Positions 1 to 6,101 of a DNA stretch of 16,277 nucleotides are shown here, piece after piece (the first letter of the stretch is position 1; every line of letters begins with the position of its first letter). A program made the translations under genes and the position numbers. The notes beneath the pieces are model-generated. The model saw only the letters and a list, made by a program, of their open reading frames with translations. It did no database searches and had not been told where the DNA came from. The stretch covers positions 1-16,277 of the forward strand of contig JAKBAQ010000034.1 in NCBI GenBank assembly GCA_021808985.1. The letters run 5' to 3'. The DNA is from Pseudomonadota bacterium. Lineage in GTDB: Bacteria; Pseudomonadota; Alphaproteobacteria; Acetobacterales; Acetobacteraceae.

Positions 1-550
1 GGTGTTTCGCGCCCGATATCAGTTGCGCGGTGACCTCGGGGCTCAGCACGCCCTTGCGATAGTCAGACAGGATGGTGACGGTGGTTGCCGCCATGGCGTC
101 GAGCGCGATGCGCACCAGCCGCTCGGCCAGGCGCGCGGGCAGCGCCATGGTTTCCTCGCGGTCAGCGCGGATGAGGTGCTGCCCCTGGGCGATATAGCGG
201 GTTTTCAGCGTTGTCGTGCGCCCGCCTTGCACCAGCAGCCAGGGCTCCACGCGCTCCTGCCCGCCGATCAGCCCGGTCAGGTCTGATCCCGCCCCATCGT
301 CGCCCACCACGGAGACGAAGGCCGCCGAGGCGTCCAGCGCGATGAGGTTGCGCACCACATTGCCCGCGCCGCCGGGCATCGCCACCTCGCGGGTGACGGT
401 GAGGATCGGCACCGGCGCTTCGGGGCTGACGCGCGTGACCTCGCCGTAGACATAACGGTCCAGCATGGCGTCGCCCACCACCAGCACGCTGGCGCGTGAG
501 AAGCGTTTCACATAGGCACCCAGATCGCCTGCCGGCTCAGTCTTGTTCAT
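1..550 (-). CDS. hldE: D-glycero-beta-D-manno-heptose-7-phosphate kinase (HldE/RfaE domain I), partial
   Basis: This is a PfkB/ribokinase-family sugar kinase that phosphorylates heptose 7-phosphate at C1 in the cytoplasmic route to ADP-heptose for the lipopolysaccharide inner core. The first 183 residues are visible, reading leftward from the ATG at 550-548; the rest lies beyond the left edge. Residues about 25-50 carry the typical VGDAMLDRYVYG and RVSPEAPVPIL stretch of this subfamily. Residues 59-69 (PGGAGNVVRNL) are the first PfkB signature. The C-terminal catalytic DTTGAGD-type motif is outside the window. It therefore cannot be said whether the protein is bifunctional HldE, with an adenylyltransferase domain, or a kinase-only HldA form. 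The gene is divergent from hslO across 62-65 nt, depending on the hslO start. No clear Shine-Dalgarno was seen. Confidence 0.88.
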   Translation of the reverse strand, partial: MNKTEPAGDLGAYVKRFSRASVLVVGDAMLDRYVYGEVTRVSPEAPVPILTVTREVAMPGGAGNVVRNLIALDASAAFVSVVGDDGAGSDLTGLIGGQERVEPWLLVQGGRTTTLKTRYIAQGQHLIRADREETMALPARLAERLVRIALDAMAATTVTILSDYRKGVLSPEVTAQLISGAKH

Positions 551-612
551 GAGAAACCGCTAACCCGGACGAAGGTGTATGGCAACGCCGATAAAACGTA
601 GTTATCCTCCAT

Positions 613-1563
613 GTGATGACAGATATTCCGGCTTTTCTAGATTCCACCCGCCCGGACGTACCCGACCTGGCCGTGCCGCGTGGTGTTACACCATTTTATC
701 TTCCCGGTCAGCCGGTGCGCGGGCGGCTGGTGCGCCTGGGGCCGCTGGCCAACACGCTGCTCACCCGCCATGAGCATCCGGCGCCGGTGCGCAAGCTGAT
801 GGGCGAGGCCCTGGCCCTGGCCGCGGCGCTGGCCAGCGCGCTCAAATTCACCGGCTCGTTCAGTGTGCAGGCGCGCGGCGATGGCCCGGTGTCTCTGCTG
901 GTGGCCGATTGCACCGAGGCGGGCGCCCTGCGCGGTTATGCCCGGCTGGACAAGGAGGCGGTGCTGCCGCCCGAGGCCACCGCCAAGCAATTGCTGGGCG
1001 CGGGCTATCTCGCCTTCACCGTGGACCAGGGGCTGGACCGCGACCCGCAGCAGGGCATCGTCTCGCTGGAGGGCGACACGCTGGCGCGCATGGCGGGGCA
1101 TTATTTTGAGCGTTCCGAGCAGTTTCCCTGCAATGTGTATCTTGCCGCTGGCGACATGGCGGCCGGCTGGCGCGCCTCCGCGCTGGTGGTGGAGCGCGTC
1201 GCCGTGGGCGGCACCGCGGCGCCGGGCGACTCCGCCGAGGCGCAGGCCGAGGCGTGGCGCACCGCCGTCATTCTGGCGGACACCATAACGCCGGAGGAAT
1301 TGCTGGATGACAGCCTGCCGCCTGAGCGCCTGCTCTACCGGCTGTTCCATGGCGAGGGCGTGGCCGCCGGGCGCCCCCGGCCGCTGCGCTTTGGCTGCCG
1401 CTGCTCGCGGGCCAAGCTGGGCGGCATATTGGAGGGGTTTTCCACCGATGACCTGGACCACATGGCGGTTGACGGTGATATCGTGATGACCTGCGAATTC
1501 TGCAATTATGACTTTCATTTTCCGCGCGATGGCGTGACCGGAAAACCTGGAGCACCCGCATGA
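613..1563 (+). CDS. hslO: Redox-regulated chaperone Hsp33
   Basis: Hsp33 is a cytoplasmic holdase chaperone, activated when its four zinc-binding cysteines are oxidised to disulfides. The C-terminal redox switch is intact: CRC at about residues 262-264 and CEFC at 294-297, giving CxC-x29-CxxC. The N-terminal part is the substrate-binding domain, including the LVADCTEAGALRGYARL stretch. At about 316 aa it is slightly longer than the E. coli protein of about 292 aa. The start is uncertain: GTG at 613 and ATG at 616 are adjacent in frame, neither has a good Shine-Dalgarno, and ATG 616 is equally plausible. The stop overlaps the start of the next gene as ATGA, so hslO, the lipoprotein and the cupin gene are probably one transcription unit. 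Confidence 0.93.
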   Translation: MMTDIPAFLDSTRPDVPDLAVPRGVTPFYLPGQPVRGRLVRLGPLANTLLTRHEHPAPVRKLMGEALALAAALASALKFTGSFSVQARGDGPVSLLVADCTEAGALRGYARLDKEAVLPPEATAKQLLGAGYLAFTVDQGLDRDPQQGIVSLEGDTLARMAGHYFERSEQFPCNVYLAAGDMAAGWRASALVVERVAVGGTAAPGDSAEAQAEAWRTAVILADTITPEELLDDSLPPERLLYRLFHGEGVAAGRPRPLRFGCRCSRAKLGGILEGFSTDDLDHMAVDGDIVMTCEFCNYDFHFPRDGVTGKPGAPA

Positions 1564-2309
1564 AACACTGGCAGTTTTCTGCGTTCGCGCTGCTCGCCCT
1601 GGCGGCATGCAGCGCGCCCCCGCCGTTGCAGACCTTCCGGCCGCTCGACTATTCCTACCTGCCGCCGCTGATCCTCAAGGTGGGCAGCCTGAACGTGGTG
1701 AATAATTATGTGCCGACGCCCAGCCAGGCGACGCTGATCGGCGAGGACCCGGCCTCGCCCATCACCACGCTGCAAAACATGCTCAACCGCCGCATCGTCG
1801 CCTCCGGCGCGCCGGGCACGGCCAACATCGCCATCCAGACCGCCTCGATTGACGAGGTGAACGGCAACCTGACCGGCACCATGACCGTTGATGTCAGCGT
1901 CTCCAGCCCGGATGGCCGCTCCACCGGCTATGCGGAGGCCACCGTCTCGGCCAGCCAGACCGCGCCGGATTCCGACGCCTCGCAAAATGACGTGCAGGCG
2001 GCGCTCTATGATCTCACGAAGCGGCTGATGGAGGATATGAACGTTCAGCTGCAATACCAGCTGCAGCATAATCTCGGCAGCTGGCTTTCATGGTCCGGCA
2101 CGCCGGCCAGCGCGCCGCTGGCGGCGGGGGCGGCTGGCGCGGTCGGCGCCATCCAGTCCACGCCGCTCACGCCGATCCCCGTGGCGGGGACGGATAACCA
2201 GACCCAGCCGGCCGCGCCGGCGGGCGGCCCGGTCAACAGCAATGCGGCGGTGCCGGACTATCTGCCAGGCGCTGGCCCGGCGGCGCTTGGCCAGGCACCC
2301 TCGCAATGA
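1560..2309 (+). CDS. Putative lipoprotein with Ala/Pro/Gly-rich tail
   Basis: This 249-aa protein has a short type II signal peptide: a Lys/His/Trp start, a hydrophobic ALLALAA core and lipobox LAAC with Cys at residue 17. It is therefore expected to be a periplasm-facing lipoprotein. Residues about 20-170 look folded, with a section rich in Thr/Ser/Val beta-type sequence (about 95-140). Residues about 175-249 are low complexity, rich in Ala, Pro, Gly and Thr, and probably disordered. I do not recognise a named family or enzymatic motif. The ATG overlaps the hslO stop as ATGA and has a GGAG motif 7 nt upstream inside hslO. Its stop overlaps the cupin gene in the same way, so all three are probably translationally coupled. 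Confidence 0.85.
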   Translation: MKHWQFSAFALLALAACSAPPPLQTFRPLDYSYLPPLILKVGSLNVVNNYVPTPSQATLIGEDPASPITTLQNMLNRRIVASGAPGTANIAIQTASIDEVNGNLTGTMTVDVSVSSPDGRSTGYAEATVSASQTAPDSDASQNDVQAALYDLTKRLMEDMNVQLQYQLQHNLGSWLSWSGTPASAPLAAGAAGAVGAIQSTPLTPIPVAGTDNQTQPAAPAGGPVNSNAAVPDYLPGAGPAALGQAPSQ

Positions 2310-2650
2310 GCCGCCTGACCAAGCTGCCCAAGGCGGGCGAGGCGGCGTGGGAGCCGGTGCCGGCGGAGAAGCGCCTGGCCGGCCTGCCGCAAACCCGCAC
2401 CTGGGTGCATTATGACAACCCGGCGGCGCGGTTGAGCGCCGGGGAGTGGGAAGCCACCGCCGGCAAATGGCGCATCGCCTATGCGGAGTGGGAGTATGTT
2501 CTGGTCATCTCGGGCCGCTGCGTCATCACCGGCGACGATGGCACCAGCATTACCGCCGGCCCGGGTGACTCCTTCGTCATCGAGCCCGGCTTCACCGGCA
2601 CCTGGGAGGTTAGCGAACCCATGCGCAAGCATTGGGTGATACGCGAATAG
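2306..2650 (+). CDS. Small cupin-domain protein (Cupin_3/EutQ-like)
   Basis: This 114-aa protein is a single cupin beta-barrel. Residues about 45-114 resemble the DUF861/Cupin_3 family: GEWEATAGKWRIAYAEWEYVL, then a GxCVITGDDG turn, then AGPGDSFVIEPGFTGTWEV and a closing KHWVI. Cupin_3 members include EutQ-like and ureidoglycine-related proteins, but the substrate cannot be read from this sequence. The usual metal-binding histidines of cupin motif 1 are not obvious, so catalysis is uncertain. The ATG overlaps the preceding lipoprotein stop as ATGA. There is no strong Shine-Dalgarno, which fits translational coupling. It is the last gene of the hslO unit, and rpsT follows with its own promoter. 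Confidence 0.85.
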   Translation: MSRLTKLPKAGEAAWEPVPAEKRLAGLPQTRTWVHYDNPAARLSAGEWEATAGKWRIAYAEWEYVLVISGRCVITGDDGTSITAGPGDSFVIEPGFTGTWEVSEPMRKHWVIRE

Positions 2651-2679
2651 GCGCCGCCCGGCCCGGCGCACTTCTTTAC

Positions 2680-2708
2680 TTGACGCGGCCTGCGCCCCGG
2701 TCTAGACC
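2680..2708 (+). promoter_or_regulatory. Predicted sigma-70-type promoter of rpsT
   Basis: TTGACG at 2680-2685 is a close match to the -35 consensus, followed by a 17-nt spacer and TAGACC at 2703-2708 as a weaker -10. The distance to the rpsT ATG at 2747 implies a short leader of about 30 nt. The match is seen by eye only; no transcript data are available. Confidence 0.5.
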
Positions 2709-2746
2709 GCGCGCTTCGTTGAACACACCTTTTTCCTTCGGACATC

Positions 2747-3016
2747 ATGGCCAATATCGCATCTGCCCAAAAACGCATTCGCCAAACCGCCACGCGCACC
2801 GCGCGCAACAAGGCCCGCAAGTCGCGCGTGCATGGCGCCATCCGTAAGGTTGAAGAAGCCGTCGCCTCCGGCAACAAGGAAGCGGCGCTGGCCGCCTTGC
2901 GCGCCGCCCAGCCCGAGCTGCAGCGCGCCGCCGGCAAGGGGGTGTTGAAGGCCAACACCGTCTCGCGCAAAATCTCCCGTCTTTCGGCCCGGGTTAAGGC
3001 GGTTTCCGCGGCCTGA
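2747..3016 (+). CDS. rpsT: 30S ribosomal protein S20
   Basis: S20 is a primary 16S rRNA-binding protein of the small ribosomal subunit. The 89-aa product has the family's length and highly basic helical character. The N-terminus MANIASAQKRIRQ is typical, and the stretch TARNKARKSRVHGAIRKVEEAV and the C-terminal KGVLKANTVSRKISRLSARVK match S20. The start ATG at 2747 gives the canonical N-terminus. The gene has its own candidate promoter upstream and a likely intrinsic terminator immediately downstream, so it looks monocistronic. Its placement just upstream of dnaA is a recurring arrangement in alphaproteobacteria. Confidence 0.97.
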   Translation: MANIASAQKRIRQTATRTARNKARKSRVHGAIRKVEEAVASGNKEAALAALRAAQPELQRAAGKGVLKANTVSRKISRLSARVKAVSAA

Positions 3017-3022
3017 GCAAAT

Positions 3023-3054
3023 AATGGGATGGCGGGAAGCGCTGTCCTATTTTT
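3023..3054 (+). terminator. Likely intrinsic terminator of rpsT
   Basis: Seven nt after the rpsT stop, positions 3023-3034 pair with 3040-3051 around the loop GGAAG (3035-3039). The stem is 12 bp with three G-U wobbles. A T-run (3050-3054) overlaps its distal end. The T-tract on the plus strand fits termination of rpsT transcription; the reverse orientation has a poorer tail. Confidence 0.65.
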
Positions 3055-3065
3055 AAGATATTCCG

Positions 3066-3115
3066 GTGCCGGTGTAATCTCATTGTAAAATGAGCTTGAC
3101 GCCGGCATTATTTTT
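3066..3115 (+). other. Nested hairpin with GNRA tetraloop and T-rich tail (second terminator or RNA element)
   Basis: The outer arms 3066-3074 and 3100-3108 form 9 pairs, including two wobbles, around a GCCGG/CCGGC core. T3075-A3099 may add a tenth pair. An internal loop separates these from a perfect 6-bp inner stem, CTCATT (3079-3084) with AATGAG (3089-3094), closed by GTAA, a GNRA-type tetraloop. The structure runs into ATTATTTTT (3107-3115). It could be a back-up terminator insulating dnaA, the 3' end of a small RNA, or part of a leader RNA. The sequence does not decide between these. Confidence 0.5.
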
Positions 3116-3127
3116 GTGCTTGTCAAA

Positions 3128-3149
3128 TACGTTTTGATGTCAAAACGTA
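3128..3149. repeat. Perfect 10-bp inverted repeat with 2-bp spacer upstream of dnaA
   Basis: TACGTTTTGA (3128-3137) and TCAAAACGTA (3140-3149) are exact reverse complements separated by TG. The element sits in the AT-rich centre of the rpsT-dnaA interval and has no T-tract immediately after it. A dimeric regulator's operator is therefore more natural than a terminator. A weak promoter candidate, TTGATG (3134-3139), an 18-nt spacer and TTTAAG (3158-3163), would overlap it. That link is inference. Confidence 0.6.
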
Positions 3150-3408
3150 AACGCCTCTTTAAGAATCTTGGAAATTTAGAACTCCTTGTTTTTACAGCTA
3201 AACCTTGCGGTTTCAGAGGTTTGGCCGGTGCGGCAAACGAATCGAGCGCTTGCGTACCCGCCCTCTTTTGACCTAAGTTCCAGCGCTTACAAACGCGGTG
3301 GCGACTGTCTCAATTCTGGGAATGTGGTGGCGGGATCAGGTGTTTTTCAACCTGTGGCTGCCCGTGGGGCGGCGTTGGCAGGGTGGAGCGGAAATTGGGA
3401 ATGAGCCT

Positions 3409-3413
3409 GGAGG
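3409..3413 (+). promoter_or_regulatory. Shine-Dalgarno deciding the dnaA start
   Basis: GGAGG lies 8 nt before the ATG at 3422. The upstream in-frame candidates, GTG 3383 and ATG 3401, lack a comparable well-spaced motif. This supports ATG 3422. Confidence 0.7.
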
Positions 3414-3421
3414 TCGGTTCC

Positions 3422-4837
3422 ATGCGTGATGGCGACGTCGTGCTGAAATCTTCGTCGCCGCGTCAGGGCGAGGCCGGCCTCACCGAGCAGTGGGGGCGCG
3501 TGCGCGCCCGTCTGCAGGCTGAGGTTGGCGAGGTTGAGTACCGCACATGGCTCAAGCAGGTGGCGCTGGCCAGCGTCGATGGCGATGAGGTCACCCTGGT
3601 GCTGCCCACGCGGTTTCTGCGCGACTGGGTGAAAAAGGAATATGGCGAGCTGGTGACCAGCCTTTGGCAGGCCGAGAACCCGGCCATCCGCAGTGTGGAT
3701 ATCCGCTCCCAGCCCGGCGGCGGCACCGCGCCCAACCTGGCCGAGCCCGTGCCGGTGGAAGCCGTGCCGGCGGCGCCCGCCCCGGCGGCGGCGCGCGCCG
3801 ATGTCGTCGCCCCGCTCGACCAGCGCTTCACCTTCGATACGTTCGTCGTCGGCAAGCCCAACGAATTCGCCTATGCCTGCGCGCGCCGGGTCGCGGAATC
3901 GCCGGCCACCGCCGGGTTCAACCCGCTGTTTCTCTATGGCGGCGTCGGGCTTGGCAAGACGCATCTGATGCACGCCATCGCCTGGGAGCTTTCCACCCAG
4001 CGCCGGGGCGGCGGGCAGGTTTCCGTTGCCTATATGTCAGCGGAAAAATTCATGTACCGCTTCATCAACGCGCTGCGCTCGCAATCCACGCTCGAGTTCA
4101 AGAACGAGCTGCGCGGCGTCGATGTGTTGATGATCGACGACCTGCAATTCCTCATCGGCAAGGACAACACGCAGGAAGAATTTTTCCACACCTTCAACGC
4201 CCTGGTTGATGCCGGCAAGCAGATCGTCGTCTCGGCGGATAAGTCGCCGTCGGATCTCTCCGGCCTCGATGACCGGCTGCGCACCCGCCTCGGCTGCGGC
4301 ATGGTGGCCGATCTTCACGCCACCACCTTCGAGCTTCGCATTTCCATCCTGGAGACCAAGGCCGAGCGCGCGGGCGTGGATGTGCCGGGCAAGGTGCTGG
4401 AGTTCCTCGCGCGCAAGATCACCTCCAACGTGCGCGAGCTGGAGGGGGCGCTCAACCGGCTGGTGGCCCATGCCAATCTGTTCAACCGCCAGATCACGCT
4501 CGAAGCCGCGCATGAGGTGCTGCACGATGTGCTGAAGGCGCATGACCGCAAGGTCTCGATTCAGGAAATCCAGAAAAAGGTCGCGGATCATTACAATATC
4601 CGCATCGCCGAGATGTCCTCCGCCAGGCGGGCGCGCAACATCGCCCGGCCGCGCCAGGTGGCGATGTATCTGGCCAAGCAGCTCACCAGCAAATCCCTGC
4701 CTGATATCGGCCGCCATTTCGGCGACCGGGACCATACCACGGTGATGCATGCGGTCTCGCGCGTCAGCGAGCTGATCAGCCAGGACGCGGCCTTTGGCGA
4801 GGATGTGGAATTGCTGCGCCGGATGCTGGAAAACTAG
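3422..4837 (+). CDS. dnaA: Chromosomal replication initiator protein DnaA
   Basis: DnaA is the AAA+ ATPase that binds and unwinds the replication origin. From ATG 3422 the product is 471 aa. Domain I covers about residues 18-85, followed by an Ala/Pro-rich domain II linker to about 130. The AAA+ core has Walker A GGVGLGKT at 173-180, Walker B VLMIDD ending near 240, sensor I around VVSADKSP, an LDDRLRTRLGCGM box VII with the arginine-finger region, and sensor II in NVRELEGALNRL. The C-terminal DNA-binding domain IV has RPRQVAMYLAKQL and the signature GDRDHTTVMHA at about 434-444. ATG 3422 was chosen for its GGAGG; earlier in-frame starts at 3383 and 3401 would add 13 or 7 residues. dnaN follows after 139 nt. 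Confidence 0.97.
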   Translation: MRDGDVVLKSSSPRQGEAGLTEQWGRVRARLQAEVGEVEYRTWLKQVALASVDGDEVTLVLPTRFLRDWVKKEYGELVTSLWQAENPAIRSVDIRSQPGGGTAPNLAEPVPVEAVPAAPAPAAARADVVAPLDQRFTFDTFVVGKPNEFAYACARRVAESPATAGFNPLFLYGGVGLGKTHLMHAIAWELSTQRRGGGQVSVAYMSAEKFMYRFINALRSQSTLEFKNELRGVDVLMIDDLQFLIGKDNTQEEFFHTFNALVDAGKQIVVSADKSPSDLSGLDDRLRTRLGCGMVADLHATTFELRISILETKAERAGVDVPGKVLEFLARKITSNVRELEGALNRLVAHANLFNRQITLEAAHEVLHDVLKAHDRKVSIQEIQKKVADHYNIRIAEMSSARRARNIARPRQVAMYLAKQLTSKSLPDIGRHFGDRDHTTVMHAVSRVSELISQDAAFGEDVELLRRMLEN

Positions 4838-4976
4838 GGCAGGGCGCCCACGCCAAAAGCGCGCCGCGCGGCCAAAACCGGTGCCTTCCCTATCCCCACA
4901 ACCCTTGCTACGGTAAAACGCGAATCGGTCTCGATAACCGGGTAAAAAAATCCGATTTGCCGTCTGGAAGGGTATC
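4838..4976 (+). other. dnaA-dnaN intergenic region
   Basis: The first half is GC-rich and includes a 10-bp palindrome GCCGCGCGGC (4863-4872) with no T-tract. The second half is AT-richer, with a near-repeat of CGGTAAAA (4911) and CGGGTAAAA (4939), and one GAATC at 4922-4926. TATCCCCACA (4891-4900) resembles a DnaA box but carries an extra C. A dnaN promoter is possible but I cannot place one. Confidence 0.35.
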
Positions 4977-6101
4977 ATGAAGTTCAAGGCCGACCGCGCA
5001 ACGCTGATGAAGTCGCTGGCACATGTGCAGAACGTGGTTGAAAAGCGGAACACCATTCCCATTCTGGCCAACGTGCTGCTGGCGGTGCGTGACGGCAAAT
5101 TGAGCATCGCGGCGACCGATCTGGAAATCTCGCTGGTCGAGGAGGTCACCGCCCAGACCACGCGCAACGGCGCCATCACCGTTCCCGCCGCCACCCTGTA
5201 TGAAATTGTGCGCCGCCAGCCGGACAATGCGGAGATCGAGCTGGACCATCCCGGCGGCGATGCGCAGCTCGCCCTGCGCGCCGGGCGCTATGCCACCTCG
5301 CTCGTGGCGCTCAGCGTCGATGAATTCCCCAAGCTCGATGCCGGCAAGCTCAGCCACCATTTCGTGCTCTCCGCGCAGGAGCTGCGCGGGCTGATCGACC
5401 GTACCAAATTCGCCATCTCCACCGAGGAGACCCGCTACTACCTCAACGGCATCTTTCTGCATGCCGCCGAGGGCGGGGCCGGACCCGTGCTGCGCACCGT
5501 GGCGACTGACGGCCACCGCCTCGCCCGCGTCGAGGAGCCGCTGCCGCAGGGCGCGGCGGGCATGCCCGGCGTCATCATCCCGCGCAAGACCGTTACCGAG
5601 CTGCGCAAGCTGCTGGATGAAGCCACCGGCGAGGTCGAGGTCGCTCTCTCGGAGACGCGCATCCAGTTCACCATCGGCCATATGCGCCTCACCAGCAAAC
5701 TGATCGACGGCACCTTCCCCGATTATGACCGCGTGATCCCGCGCGGGAACGACAAGGTGCTGCGCATCGAAAAGAAGGATTTCAACGACGCGGTGGGCCG
5801 TGTCTCGGCCATCAGCTCGGAGAAGCACCGCCCGGTGAAGCTCTCGCTCGCGAAAGACCTGCTGGTCATCTCCGCCGCCAGCGCCGAGCAGGGCAGCGCC
5901 TCGGAGGAGCTTGGCCCGGAACTCGTGGATTATCAGTCCGGCCCGCTGGAAATCGGCTTCCAGGCCCGCTACCTCTCCGATGTCACCGAGCAGATCAAGG
6001 GCAAGGTCGAATTCGTATTCGCTGACGGCGCGGCCCCCACCCTGGTGCGTGACCAGGACGACGCCTCGGCGGTCTATGTCCTCATGCCGATGCGGGTCTG
6101 A
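4977..6101 (+). CDS. dnaN: DNA polymerase III subunit beta (sliding clamp)
   Basis: DnaN is the ring-shaped clamp that tethers DNA polymerase III and repair polymerases to DNA. The product is 374 aa, the usual length, with three clamp domains. Recognisable stretches are the N-terminal MKFKADRATLMKSLAHVQNVVEKRNTIPIL, TDLEISL, the central RTKFAISTEETRYYLNGIFLH and ATDGHRLA, LIDGTFPDYDRVIP, and the C-terminal YVLMPMRV. GGAAGGG at 4966-4972, 4 nt before the ATG, serves as ribosome binding site. The 139 nt separating it from dnaA contain no T-tailed terminator, so co-transcription with dnaA is possible, although the AT-richer part (4911-4950) could also carry its own promoter. Its TGA stop appears to overlap the recF start. 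Confidence 0.97.
   Translation: MKFKADRATLMKSLAHVQNVVEKRNTIPILANVLLAVRDGKLSIAATDLEISLVEEVTAQTTRNGAITVPAATLYEIVRRQPDNAEIELDHPGGDAQLALRAGRYATSLVALSVDEFPKLDAGKLSHHFVLSAQELRGLIDRTKFAISTEETRYYLNGIFLHAAEGGAGPVLRTVATDGHRLARVEEPLPQGAAGMPGVIIPRKTVTELRKLLDEATGEVEVALSETRIQFTIGHMRLTSKLIDGTFPDYDRVIPRGNDKVLRIEKKDFNDAVGRVSAISSEKHRPVKLSLAKDLLVISAASAEQGSASEELGPELVDYQSGPLEIGFQARYLSDVTEQIKGKVEFVFADGAAPTLVRDQDDASAVYVLMPMRV

Larger units (their letters stand above)
3017..3421. other. 405-nt gene-free interval between rpsT and dnaA
   Basis: This interval is visibly more AT-rich than the flanking genes, especially 3040-3200, and contains no convincing gene. It holds the rpsT terminator, the nested hairpin and the inverted repeat listed separately. 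Two GANTC (GAATC) sites lie at 3163-3167 and 3239-3243. Candidate -35 elements include TTGACC at 3268-3273, but none has a convincing -10. No exact DnaA box (TTATNCACA) was found on either strand, so there is no direct support for calling it oriC. It probably carries dnaA's promoter and leader. Confidence 0.6.

Noticed and set aside
2..449. Plus-strand open frames over the left edge
   Set aside because: The minus strand encodes an unmistakable heptose-7-phosphate kinase N-terminus here.
599..604. TAGTTA as a -10 element of a leaderless hslO transcript
   Set aside because: There is no matching -35 and the spacing to the in-frame start is ambiguous.
637..1608. Minus-strand open frame (323 codons) opposite hslO
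   Set aside because: hslO is certain from its CxC/CxxC motif; the antisense frame has no recognisable features.
3200..3213. Small hairpin AAACC-TTGC-GGTTT upstream of dnaA
   Set aside because: The stem is only 5 bp; chance occurrence is likely.
3349..3359. CCTGTGGCTG as a reverse-strand DnaA box near dnaA
   Set aside because: Only 6 of 9 positions match and there is no cluster.
4863..4872. GCCGCGCGGC palindrome after dnaA as a terminator
   Set aside because: It has no loop space or T-tract, and such GC palindromes are common in GC-rich DNA.
4891..4900. TATCCCCACA as a DnaA box before dnaN
   Set aside because: It has an extra C relative to TTATNCACA and is solitary; not enough to call a binding site.
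4037..5227. Long minus-strand open frame (396 codons) antisense to dnaA and dnaN
   Set aside because: It is a shadow of two certain genes in GC-rich DNA; its sequence shows no family features and it crosses the intergenic region.
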